Source of the DNA: Deltaproteobacteria bacterium
GTDB lineage: Bacteria; Desulfobacterota; SM23-61
Direction of reading: 5' to 3'
Length of the DNA stretch: 14,841 bases
Assembly (NCBI GenBank): GCA_016234425.1
Contig: JACRCA010000239.1
Coordinates: 1-14,841 of the forward strand
Of the stretch, positions 6,722 to 14,383 are shown in pieces (within the stretch, counting starts at the first letter, position 1; each line of letters starts with the position of its first letter). Position numbers and translations under genes: made by a program. The notes under the pieces were generated by a model. The model had not been told where the DNA came from, made no database searches, and saw only the letters and a list, made by a program, of their open reading frames with translations.

Positions 6722-7954
6722 CTAAATAATTCCTTCCCTCTGCAGTTGATTCAGGTACTCCTTTGAATAACCCAGCCACCCGCCATATATCTCTTCATTG
6801 TGGGCGCCCAAGTACGGACCTGGACGATCAAAATTCCCGGCAGATTCCGATAGCCTTACGGGAATTCCATGACCCACAGCCCCTTCAACTTTCCCCAGCT
6901 CTGGATGTTGCAGCTTTACAATCATCCCCCGGAAGTTTAATTGCGGATCGGCCAAGACTTCTGGAATGGTCGCCACGATCCCGCTGGCGATCCCCTGTTT
7001 CCGGAGGATTTCTACCGCTTCCTTCTTTTCTTTTCCGACTGTCCAGCCCTCCACCAGAGCGTCCACCTCGTCGGCATTCTTCATTCTCTGATCCAGGGTC
7101 TTGTAGCGGGGATCTTCGATCAGGTCTTCCCGACCCATGGCCTTCAGAAGGCTCGCCCAGTGAGCATCTGAAGCGGTGCAGATTACCACATAGCCATCCT
7201 TCGCTCTGTAGGAATTAAAGGGGGTTAGCCTTAATCGGCGGTTCCCCGTGCGGATGGGAATCCCCCTTCCCACATATACATCCAGCGCTTCATCGAAGAG
7301 GAAGGAGAAAAGGCTATCCATCATGGAGATATCCACGGCCTGTCCTTGGCCGGTCTTCTCCCGATAGCGCAGAGCAGCCAGAAGCCCAATGACTGCGTAA
7401 AGGGCCGCTACCTGGTCCCCGGCAGCCAGACCCATGCGCACTGGAGGATTTTCCGGGTAGCCTGTTACCTCCATGACTCCGCTCATTCCCTGGACCACGG
7501 GATCAAAAGCCGGAAGACTGCGGTAGGGTCCATCCTGCCCAAAACCGGAAATGGAACAATAGATGATATCGGGCTTAATCTTTCTTAATTCTGGGTACCC
7601 GATTCCTAACCGATCCATTACCCCCGGGGCGAAATTCTCGGCCACCACATCAACCTTCTTGACCAGCTCTTTACAGATTTCCTTGCCCTTCTCGGTTTGC
7701 AGGTTCAGGGTGATACTCTTCTTTCCCCGCCCCCGTTTGAGCATGGAGAAAGAGAGGTCTCTGCGATCCTCCCTCTCGAAAACAACTCCTCGAGGTCCAA
7801 AGTAGGGAGGGTTTGCCCGAACGGGATCCCCCGTTTCCGGTCGCTCCACCTTGACCACTTCGGCCCCTAAATAAGCAGCAATCATCATGGCATATGGCCC
7901 CGAGAGAAATGTGGTGAGATCCAGGATCCGAACACCTTCTAACGGCCTCTTCAT
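6722..7954 (-). CDS. CaiB/BaiF (family III) CoA-transferase
   Basis: A 410-residue family III CoA-transferase that moves CoA from one acyl-CoA to a free carboxylic acid through aspartyl-anhydride chemistry. It shows the N-terminal LEGVRILDLTTFLSGPYA, GAEVVKVERPETGDP, KKSITLNLQTEKG, AENFAPGVMDRLG, and SGFGQDGPYRSLPAFDP, in which Asp151 (numbered from this start) aligns with the catalytic Asp of formyl-CoA transferase. QGQAVDISMMDSLFSF follows. Two in-frame starts exist; the one at 7954 (MKRPLEG) has GGGAGGA about 8 nt upstream, while 7978 has no Shine-Dalgarno, so 7954 is used. It probably activates the pathway acid using succinyl-CoA or acetyl-CoA, as BbsEF does beside BbsAB. The donor and acceptor cannot be read from sequence. 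Confidence 0.94.
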   Translation of the reverse strand: MKRPLEGVRILDLTTFLSGPYAMMIAAYLGAEVVKVERPETGDPVRANPPYFGPRGVVFEREDRRDLSFSMLKRGRGKKSITLNLQTEKGKEICKELVKKVDVVAENFAPGVMDRLGIGYPELRKIKPDIIYCSISGFGQDGPYRSLPAFDPVVQGMSGVMEVTGYPENPPVRMGLAAGDQVAALYAVIGLLAALRYREKTGQGQAVDISMMDSLFSFLFDEALDVYVGRGIPIRTGNRRLRLTPFNSYRAKDGYVVICTASDAHWASLLKAMGREDLIEDPRYKTLDQRMKNADEVDALVEGWTVGKEKKEAVEILRKQGIASGIVATIPEVLADPQLNFRGMIVKLQHPELGKVEGAVGHGIPVRLSESAGNFDRPGPYLGAHNEEIYGGWLGYSKEYLNQLQREGII

Positions 7955-8022
7955 AACTTTTTCCTCCCGATCACTCATGGCGGCTTCGCCATGCGCGAGC
8001 TATGAAAATTACTGATTCCATT

Positions 8023-8077
8023 CCCCCTCACCCTCCCCTCTCCCCCGCAGCCGGGGGAGAGGGACTGGGCGAGGGGG
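8023..8077. repeat. Large GC-rich intergenic hairpin
   Basis: The core stem is CCCTCTCCCCC (8036-8046) with GGGGGAGAGGG (8053-8063) around a GCAGCC loop. An outer stem, CCCCCTC (8023-8029) with GAGGGGG (8071-8077), gives a long, imperfect palindrome. It occupies the 149-bp spacer between the MmgE/PrpD stop and the CoA-transferase start. No U-run follows on the minus strand. It is probably a dispersed repeat that could act as an mRNA-processing or stability structure. Confidence 0.7.
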
Positions 8078-8103
8078 TATTTTCTACCTAATTCTTGTAG
8101 GAT

Positions 8104-9495
8104 CTACTCCAGGTTCTTAATCAGTTGCGTCAGGTCGTCCAACTTTTCGAGACTATAGATCATATCAATGAGGCGATTCAAATTTTCTTCCGGCAAGGGC
8201 CGGGCCGCATGACGGGAACAATCTCTAAACTTTGCAGCGAGCTCCTCATCGCTCAGGGGATTTCGTGGATGACCCTTGGGAATATCGATTCTTTGAGAAT
8301 ACGACCCACCCCTCTCTGTTTTGACTTCTAAGATGGCCGGAGAGATCTCTCGCGAGCTCATCTTCTCAATCTCTTCATCCACCCGCGGGCAAACCTTTTT
8401 GGCCAGCGCGATGACCCCTGGGTTTCTAATGGCTTTTTCCGCAAAATCATCCAGCGTCACCCTGCCTTTTATCAAAGCCACGGCCGTAGCATAGGGAATG
8501 CTGAACTGGGCATCCACAATGGTACGGGGCTCCGATTTAATTGTCAGAGGATGGCAAACCGCATTATAGGCTTGCTGATTGACTGAGATGGTGATCTCCT
8601 GAATATCCTTCGAGAGTCCGGGGCGTCTCTGAAACAATTCCTTGGCCGCATCGATGGTGGAGTGAATGAATCGGCAGCAAGGGTAAGGCTTGAAGCTCAA
8701 ATTTTCCACGGCAAAATTTTTTCCCAAACTATCGATCAACGCCTCGAGAATAAGGTCCCCTCTCTGATAAACGTTGTAGAGGCCAAACCTTCCCTGGATG
8801 ATCTCCTTGGCCCCGGTGACCCCTTTCTGGGCTAAAAGGGCAGCCAGGGTTCCTCCTTGGGCGGCGAACCCAGCTTGGAATCTTTTCGTTAGAGCTCCAT
8901 CCAACACACATTGGACGTTGCCCGCAGCCTGGCTGTATGCGATGCCCAGGCAGTGGTGCATTCTCTCCGCATCCAACCCGAGGATCTTTCCGGCCGCCGC
9001 GGCTGCTCCGAAATACCCATAAAGAGGAGTAAGCATCCAACCCGTTGTATTCGGGCCGAATTTAGTGGCCATACCCATCCGGCAGACCATCTCGATGCCC
9101 AGAACCACGGCGCACAGAAAATCCCGGCCGCTCACTTTTCCTTTCCTTTCTGCAATGGCCAAAGCTGCCGGAATCACGCTGACTCCGGCGTGCAGGACAG
9201 CTTGATCGTGGGTATCGTCGAAGTCCCAGGCGTGGGCCATCGTTCCGTTGGCCAAGGCCGCGAAGGGGGAGGGCACCTTTCGCCCGTATCCAATGATGGT
9301 ACTTTCCTCGGCTCCTCCCCATTCTTTGACCAGAGAAACCACCTCCGGGCATCCCGGGGCCAGGTTCCCAGCCAAGGTGGTACCCACAATATCCAACAGT
9401 TCCCTTTTAGTGGCAGTAAGAGAGGATGGAGGAATATCTTCGTATTTCATTCCCACCAAGAATTCCACCAATCGCGTTGTGGGTTCTATGGACAT
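8104..9495 (-). CDS. MmgE/PrpD-family protein (dehydratase/decarboxylase/epimerase type)
   Basis: A 463-residue member of the family that includes 2-methylcitrate dehydratase, cis-aconitate decarboxylase and iminodisuccinate epimerase. It carries the hallmark HAWDFDDTHD (about 88-97), followed by LHAGVSVIPAALA with His102, then GLDAERMHHCLGIAYSQAAG, DGALTKRFQAGFAAQGG (Lys204) and KPYPCCRFIHSTIDA. The segment usually written GFHPT is GWMLT (152-156), so the conserved histidine is Met154 here; this may mean altered chemistry. It starts at 9495 inside the 3' end of the larA-like gene (10-nt overlap) with GGAGGT 6 nt upstream, so the two are probably translationally coupled. The substrate is likely a hydroxy- or unsaturated di- or tricarboxylic acid (inference). 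Confidence 0.93.
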   Translation of the reverse strand: MSIEPTTRLVEFLVGMKYEDIPPSSLTATKRELLDIVGTTLAGNLAPGCPEVVSLVKEWGGAEESTIIGYGRKVPSPFAALANGTMAHAWDFDDTHDQAVLHAGVSVIPAALAIAERKGKVSGRDFLCAVVLGIEMVCRMGMATKFGPNTTGWMLTPLYGYFGAAAAAGKILGLDAERMHHCLGIAYSQAAGNVQCVLDGALTKRFQAGFAAQGGTLAALLAQKGVTGAKEIIQGRFGLYNVYQRGDLILEALIDSLGKNFAVENLSFKPYPCCRFIHSTIDAAKELFQRRPGLSKDIQEITISVNQQAYNAVCHPLTIKSEPRTIVDAQFSIPYATAVALIKGRVTLDDFAEKAIRNPGVIALAKKVCPRVDEEIEKMSSREISPAILEVKTERGGSYSQRIDIPKGHPRNPLSDEELAAKFRDCSRHAARPLPEENLNRLIDMIYSLEKLDDLTQLIKNLE

Positions 9496-10802
9496 GACTG
9501 ACCTCCAGCAAAGGAAACGATCACCTTGGAATTTAAGGCCGCAGCCACTTCCGCTCTGGGGATTCTCTGATGAATGAGGGAAATGGCTTTCTCTAAAGTG
9601 GGGGCATGCTCGAAGCCCATGTCCTCCAGTTCCGAAGGGGCAATCCCTTCCGTGACCACCATGATTTGAATCCGCCTTTTGACCATGGCGCGAAAGATCG
9701 TCATGCCCCCTCCGATGTTGACTTCGGGGTAGAAGAAACTCCGCACGGATTCATCTTTCCGCTCTCCGCTTTTCAAACGCTCGAAGAGAGGTTCATACCC
9801 TATCGTTCGAACAGTGGAGAAAAGCCTTTTGGTTCCCGCCCGGACGCCCTCATAAGCCGGGGTCAGATGAATGATTGTTCCCCCATCCTGGCAGGCATTC
9901 AGTACGGAATAGGGCCCCTTTAAAGACTGGTAAAAGTGGATATCGAAGGGATGTCCCGATGTAAAGACAACCTGGGCCCGGCTGGGCAGTTCGGCCTGGA
10001 AAATCTGTCGGGCCAGGGCGACCCCTTGCCGGTGAGCTTGCCGGAAATCCCCACTCACCGCTCCCACAGGATCGCCCTCGGCATTGAGAACCAGGTTGAA
10101 AATGAAATCCAAGCCCACCCGCTCAGCGATCTCTTCCATCTCCTCCCGCATGGGATTCCCTTCCACCAAGCCTATGCCTACTCCGGGTTCAACCACCATC
10201 AGATGGTTCTGAATGATGCTCTCCCGGCTAGATACTGCTGGAAGAATGGATTTCGCTCCACCGGAATAGCCTCCCAGGCCATGGGGAATGATCCCCCCGA
10301 AGGCGACCTTCAGGTCCGCCTCCGCTACCCAGCGATTGACTTCTATGGGGTGGCCTCGCCGGGTCTGGCCCAAGTAGATTAGGTCCTCGTCTGGGTTGTG
10401 GTATAAAATTTTTAGGCGGTCCACCACTTCCTGGCCGTATTTTTCCTTGTACGCTTCGGGAAGATCCTGGGGGGCCTGGTGAGTTCCTCCGCCCATAATG
10501 AGAAGAATATTTTCATCGGCAATCCCGCCCCGGTTGAGAGAGTTCAGAATCAAAGGCAGGGCAATCTCTCCCTGAACCGGACGAGTTACGTCACTGGCGA
10601 TCACGACCGCATTCTTCTTTCCCCTAGCAATCTCTTGCAAACGCAGCGTGCCCAGAGGATTTTGCAGGCAGCGGACCATCTCGTTCCGACCGATGGGTGG
10701 TAGATTCTGGGTCTGCAGGTTCCCCAATAGGCTCCATCCAGGCGGGAGTTTAAATTCCAATATTTTTTCCCCATAATGAACGCGAATTTTAGAATCTTCC
10801 AT
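9486..10802 (-). CDS. LarA-like nickel-pincer-dependent 2-hydroxyacid racemase/epimerase
   Basis: A 438-residue protein of the LarA/DUF2088 family, whose founding member racemises lactate using a nickel-pincer nucleotide tethered to a lysine. Key residues of Lactiplantibacillus LarA are found at nearly identical positions: Asp71 and Arg74 (DVTRP), His108 (GGGTHQAP), His174 (IIPHGLGGYSGG), Lys184 (GGAKS, the cofactor-attaching lysine), His200 (IIQNH), and Gln292/Lys295 (YQSLKG). This supports a functional hydride-transfer enzyme acting on a 2-hydroxy acid, though not necessarily lactate; the family includes malate and sugar-acid enzymes. The cofactor-building genes larB, larC and larE are not in the window and must lie elsewhere. 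It is 17 nt downstream of the LUD gene and overlaps the MmgE/PrpD gene. The start ATG at 10802 has GAGGGAGAG upstream. Confidence 0.93.
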   Translation of the reverse strand: MEDSKIRVHYGEKILEFKLPPGWSLLGNLQTQNLPPIGRNEMVRCLQNPLGTLRLQEIARGKKNAVVIASDVTRPVQGEIALPLILNSLNRGGIADENILLIMGGGTHQAPQDLPEAYKEKYGQEVVDRLKILYHNPDEDLIYLGQTRRGHPIEVNRWVAEADLKVAFGGIIPHGLGGYSGGAKSILPAVSSRESIIQNHLMVVEPGVGIGLVEGNPMREEMEEIAERVGLDFIFNLVLNAEGDPVGAVSGDFRQAHRQGVALARQIFQAELPSRAQVVFTSGHPFDIHFYQSLKGPYSVLNACQDGGTIIHLTPAYEGVRAGTKRLFSTVRTIGYEPLFERLKSGERKDESVRSFFYPEVNIGGGMTIFRAMVKRRIQIMVVTEGIAPSELEDMGFEHAPTLEKAISLIHQRIPRAEVAAALNSKVIVSFAGGQSCP

Positions 10803-10819
10803 GGCGCTCTCTCCCTCTA

Positions 10820-11506
10820 CTACAGCCCTAATTCTTCACCCACAATGAACACGCTAAGCCTGTCCTTTTCGTAGCTCCTCTGCCATTCGATGATCGTCAC
10901 ATAGCAACAGATTCGAAGCGGTGAGGAACAATCGACGCACAAACCCAACTGGGCGCACGGGAGCTCTTTATCGAGGCGATGGGCCAGGAAATGGCGTTCG
11001 CAGTTCAGAGGGGCGGCCACATTCTTGATCCGCCTGAGGGCCTGATCCACATCCAGGACAATTTTGTTGGCCCCCACCGCGAGAATGACCTTTTTAGGCC
11101 CAAAGATGATTCCCGCAACCCGATTCCCCCGGGCATCAATGTTGACAATCTTGCCGTCCAGAGTGATGGCGTTGCTGCCGGTCAGGAAGATATCCGCCAG
11201 GAGCGCCTGGCGCATCTTCTGCACTCTCATTTCCGGGGGATCCGCAAATCGCCCGTCATCCAAAAATATAAAGGGGTTGGAGACCTCATGTCCCCCCCGT
11301 TCTGCCAGCTTGGCCAGAACATCTACCTGTTCCATGGTCACCGAGTCTCCAATACCAATGCTCGCCTTGTCGGGAATCATGGCCAGGATGGCGGATTGGG
11401 CTTCCTGTTTGTCTCTGACATAACGGGCATTGATATTCCGTTTGGCCAAGGCCTCGACAGCCCTCTTGCCCAGCCTTTCATAAATCACGCTTTTCGCTGC
11501 CAGCAT
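10820..11506 (-). CDS. LUD-domain (LutC/DUF162) protein with C-terminal cysteine cluster
   Basis: A 228-residue protein. The LUD core includes SIGIGDSVTMEQ, a region with FLTGSNAITLDGKIV, and RVAGIIFGPKKVILAVGANKIV. The C-terminal third holds cysteines 169, 184, 190, 193, 200 and 201, with a C-x5-C-x2-C-x6-CC spacing (184-201) that could bind a metal or iron-sulfur centre. LUD domains occur in LutB/LutC, which form part of the L-lactate oxidation complex, but stand-alone members such as this have no fixed reaction. Its position directly upstream of a LarA-like gene fits a hydroxy-acid theme. The start ATG at 11506 has GGGAGGGTGAG just upstream. Confidence 0.9.
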   Translation of the reverse strand: MLAAKSVIYERLGKRAVEALAKRNINARYVRDKQEAQSAILAMIPDKASIGIGDSVTMEQVDVLAKLAERGGHEVSNPFIFLDDGRFADPPEMRVQKMRQALLADIFLTGSNAITLDGKIVNIDARGNRVAGIIFGPKKVILAVGANKIVLDVDQALRRIKNVAAPLNCERHFLAHRLDKELPCAQLGLCVDCSSPLRICCYVTIIEWQRSYEKDRLSVFIVGEELGL

Positions 11507-11507
11507 C

Positions 11508-11579
11508 TCACCCTCCCAGAACCTCTTCGGCCATCTTTCGAAATTCCTCCTCAGAAACTGGACCCTTTTTCTTCTTCAT
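11508..11579 (-). CDS. Possible 23-residue small ORF coupled to the LUD gene
   Basis: In the 91-nt gap between the ThDP-enzyme and LUD genes, ATG at 11579 opens a 23-codon frame (MKKKKGPVSEEEFRKMAEE, then VLGG). It ends in TGA one base before the LUD start codon. The charged, helix-like composition and the stop-start coupling look like a real cistron, but the ribosome site (GGAAGAG directly next to the ATG) is poorly spaced. The ORF also contains the LUD gene's Shine-Dalgarno, so it may only be a leader peptide or chance. Confidence 0.3.
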   Translation of the reverse strand: MKKKKGPVSEEEFRKMAEEVLGG

Positions 11580-11597
11580 CTCTTCCGGGCCGAGGGA

Positions 11598-13328
11598 TTA
11601 TAGATTCTCCAGGGCTTTCTGCGCCAAGGTAGAGCGGACTTTGTCTCGAATCCTCTCGTTCGGATCGGTTAAGATATCGATCACAAAAGGTTCTCGAGAT
11701 TGCAGAGCTTCCCTCAGAGCCGGGGCAATCTCATCGGGCTTTTTCACACGGACGCCCTGACAATCGAAGGCCTGGGCGATTCTGGCAAAGTCCGTGTCAA
11801 TATACTCCGAAGCAACCGACCGCCCCTTCTGCCCGTCCCGCACCGCGCCGAGGACTGAGTCGTTCATAACTACAAAGATTGCGGCCGCCCCATATTGCTT
11901 GGCAGTGGAGAGAGCATGGATCTGCATCGCCATGCCTCCATCGCCGCAAACTGCTACACAGGGTCTCTGCGGGAAAAGAAGTTTGGCCGCAATGGCTGCC
12001 GGAACCGACAGGCTCATGGCTCCAATCCCCGCTGCGGCGAAACAAGTCCCCGGCTGTGGGGTGAGAAAATACCGGAGCATGGCCACCCGGTTGTTCCCCC
12101 CATCCAGGGTAAGAATGGACTCTGGAGGAAGGTGATCTCTCAGTTCTTTGACGATCCGGGTAGAAAGAATAGGTACCTGAGAAGAATGCAGGCAGGGATC
12201 GTCAAAATATCCTTCCTTCTGCTTCCATTCCTGGATGGTTTTGACCCAATTCTTTTTATCGAGGTTTTCCTTTCCTCTCAGTCTCTCGCGCAGGACCTCG
12301 ATCAATTGCCGCATCACCAGTTGGGCATCCCCGGTAAGCCCCATATCTACGGGGAAGACCCATCCCACGTTGCGGGAATCGATGTCGACTTGAATGATTT
12401 TTTGCCTGCGAGGATCGATCAGCTGTGGGCTTTCGAAACACGTATCCTGCGGTTTCAGGCGGCAGCCGATGATGAGCAAGAGATCGGACTGGCTGATCGC
12501 CTTCAGGGCGATCTTCTCCCCGTACATGTTCATCACGCCCAAAGCCAGCGGATGAACTTCCGCAATGGCACTCTTGCCTTGGTAGCTGGTGGCCACCGGC
12601 AGTTGTCCCAACTCCGCCAGCTGCTCCAGTTCCGCGTAGGCCTTGGAGGCATGAACTCCGTTTCCGGCAATGATCACCGGCCTCTTGGCCTGCAGGAGAG
12701 CTTCCACGGCTTTATCGACGTCCCTGGGAAATGCTGCGGGCTTCTCCACCTGCAGGTACTTGGAGATAGGATAGACTTTAGCCAGAGTTCCCTCCGTGAG
12801 TTCTCCTTTCAAGGCCGGGACCCGAAAGAGGCAAGCAGCCGGACCGGGCCTCCCGGAAATGGCATGTTTGATGGCCAGCTGCACACCCTGAATGGCCTCC
12901 AGGGGAGATGTCGCCATGGTGACAAACTTGGCCGTTCCCTTGAAAATCTCCTTGAGGTCCAATCCCCCGTAATCCCCCGTCCCACACTGGAAAGGGGCAT
13001 GGAGGGAGAAATCCTTGTACTCGGTAACGTCGGTCAGAGCCAGCATGGGGGTGGAGGTCAGGTATCCCTCCATCAATCCAAAAAGCCCCGCCGAGGCCAC
13101 GAAAGGCCCCTGCCCGATGATCAATCCCGGCTTTCCGGTCAACCGGCCGTACATCTCCGCCATGCAAGAAGCCGATTGCTCATTTCTCGTTAGGATCACT
13201 TTGATCTTATCTTGATAGTCGTACAGGGATGAAATGATGACGGACACTCCTCCGCCTGGGATGGTAAAAATATGGTCAATCCCTGCCTCTACAAGGATCT
13301 CTATGATTTTTTGACTCACGCTACCCAT
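11598..13328 (-). CDS. ThDP-dependent acetolactate-synthase-like enzyme
   Basis: A 576-residue thiamine-diphosphate enzyme with the three-domain layout of acetolactate synthase, oxalyl-CoA decarboxylase and related enzymes. The N-terminal pyrimidine-binding domain has FTIPGGGV (21-28) and the cofactor-activating Glu50 in TRNEQSASCMAEMYGRLTG. The central domain runs from about 190 to 350 (RPVIIAGNGVHAS). The C-terminal pyrophosphate domain has GDGGMAMQIHALSTA starting at 462 and ND at 489-490, a normal magnesium/ThDP motif. It catalyses decarboxylation or carboligation of a 2-oxo acid or hydroxyacyl-CoA; the exact substrate cannot be chosen from motifs. No acetolactate synthase small subunit gene is nearby, and the catabolic neighbours argue against amino-acid biosynthesis. 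The start ATG at 13328 has AAAGGAGA about 6 nt upstream. Confidence 0.93.
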   Translation of the reverse strand: MGSVSQKIIEILVEAGIDHIFTIPGGGVSVIISSLYDYQDKIKVILTRNEQSASCMAEMYGRLTGKPGLIIGQGPFVASAGLFGLMEGYLTSTPMLALTDVTEYKDFSLHAPFQCGTGDYGGLDLKEIFKGTAKFVTMATSPLEAIQGVQLAIKHAISGRPGPAACLFRVPALKGELTEGTLAKVYPISKYLQVEKPAAFPRDVDKAVEALLQAKRPVIIAGNGVHASKAYAELEQLAELGQLPVATSYQGKSAIAEVHPLALGVMNMYGEKIALKAISQSDLLLIIGCRLKPQDTCFESPQLIDPRRQKIIQVDIDSRNVGWVFPVDMGLTGDAQLVMRQLIEVLRERLRGKENLDKKNWVKTIQEWKQKEGYFDDPCLHSSQVPILSTRIVKELRDHLPPESILTLDGGNNRVAMLRYFLTPQPGTCFAAAGIGAMSLSVPAAIAAKLLFPQRPCVAVCGDGGMAMQIHALSTAKQYGAAAIFVVMNDSVLGAVRDGQKGRSVASEYIDTDFARIAQAFDCQGVRVKKPDEIAPALREALQSREPFVIDILTDPNERIRDKVRSTLAQKALENL

Positions 13329-13346
13329 CTGGCTCTCCTTTGCCCG

Positions 13347-13405
13347 GCCCCTTCACCTCTGCTGGCTGAGGGGCTTATCATTTAATCCGCCTTCATTTGG
13401 GCGGA
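13347..13405. other. Two small hairpins around the TAXI stop codon
   Basis: GCCCCT (13347-13352) can pair with AGGGGC (13369-13374), and TCCGCC (13386-13391) with GGCGGA (13400-13405); the second encloses the TAXI stop codon. They lie in the 64-bp gap before the ThDP-enzyme gene. No U-run follows on the minus strand. They may tune expression between the abundant binding protein and the enzymes. Confidence 0.4.
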
Positions 13406-14382
13406 GAAAGTTTTGGAGGAATCTTCACACCCTTTTCCTGGTAGTATCTAACCCCCCCGGGATGCAGTGGGGTAATGTATTTCATCGTTGTTTCATGATC
13501 GAGCGCATTCGCGTAGGGGGCAGCTTTCCTTATTTCATCGACATGGGCCCAGGTTGTTTTGACCAGCAGGTAGACCAGCTCTTCCGAAACCGACGCGGCG
13601 GCATTGAGGGCCATAATGCTCCCAAAGGTATTAATTTCAAATGGCTGATTGGGGTAGATGTTGGCCGGCAAGCTTTCCGCCACATAGGTGGGGTTCTTCC
13701 GCAGGAAATCTTCGATGTATTTCTCCTTATAGATTAAAAATCTGACTTTGGTTGTACTGGTCAGGTCTACAAGGGGGGGCCAGGGGTGGGAGACCCCATA
13801 CATGGAACCATCCAGAAGTCCGTCCTTCAGCCTTTCGATCATCTCGCTGGGGCTCATGTAGAAGAACCTGGCTTCGATCCCGGCGGTTTTGAAGAATTCC
13901 TCAGAAGTCTTCGAAGTGGGCGAACCTTTCGCGCCCAAACCAATCTTTTTCCCGGCAAAATCTTCGAACGATTTAATGCCGGTCCCCTCCGGAGCAAAAG
14001 AAATGTAAGTGGTTTTGGAGTAAGCGAACATCAAACGGATGTTCTGACAGGGTTTCCCTTTGGCCAAATCTTCCCCTTTCCAGGCGGGCAGATCTCCTGA
14101 ACTGGAGGCCCCGGCGAGGTCCAGCAACCCATCGCGGATCATGATGGGATTTTGCCGGGTGCCTGGAGTAACTTGGACTGATATCTCTACCCGGTCTCTT
14201 AAATGTTTATTCATGACCTCGGCCCAGGCCGCGCACATGGAATGAATCGCCGTTCCCATAGGACCGCCTCCCATCCGCACTCGGACTGCCTGGGCTTGCC
14301 CAGGGGAAGAGGTCATCGCTACAAAGAAGGCCACCATAACCAGCGAGATAAATAGTCTGCCCAAGTGCTTCGTTTTTTTCAT
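13393..14382 (-). CDS. TAXI-family TRAP transporter solute-binding protein, paired with the upstream permease
   Basis: A 329-residue periplasmic binding protein. From Met at 14382 there is a clean signal peptide: basic MKKTKHLGR, a hydrophobic core, and cleavage near GQAQA. The mature protein begins VRVRMGGGPMGTA and has QVTPGTRQNP, LDLAGASSSGD, GKKIGLGAKGSPTS, MSPSEMIE and LHPGGVRYYQ. A longer in-frame start at 14424 would put 14 extra residues before the signal and overlap the permease gene, whereas 14382 has AGGGGGG 7 nt upstream and starts 1 nt after the permease stop (TAAAATG). That arrangement indicates translational coupling and a working transporter pair. It presumably captures the compound broken down by the downstream enzymes. 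Confidence 0.94.
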   Translation of the reverse strand: MKKTKHLGRLFISLVMVAFFVAMTSSPGQAQAVRVRMGGGPMGTAIHSMCAAWAEVMNKHLRDRVEISVQVTPGTRQNPIMIRDGLLDLAGASSSGDLPAWKGEDLAKGKPCQNIRLMFAYSKTTYISFAPEGTGIKSFEDFAGKKIGLGAKGSPTSKTSEEFFKTAGIEARFFYMSPSEMIERLKDGLLDGSMYGVSHPWPPLVDLTSTTKVRFLIYKEKYIEDFLRKNPTYVAESLPANIYPNQPFEINTFGSIMALNAAASVSEELVYLLVKTTWAHVDEIRKAAPYANALDHETTMKYITPLHPGGVRYYQEKGVKIPPKLSPPK

Positions 14383-14383
14383 T

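Noticed and set aside
11895..13193. Long open reading frame of 432 codons on the plus strand
   Set aside because: It is antisense to the ThDP-enzyme gene, whose motifs are clear; the plus-strand product has no recognisable domain and low-complexity-like composition. It reflects codon bias in the real gene.
11598..13328. Annotation as biosynthetic acetolactate synthase (ilvB)
   Set aside because: No small regulatory subunit or branched-chain biosynthesis genes nearby, and the neighbours are catabolic; only the ThDP family level is supported.
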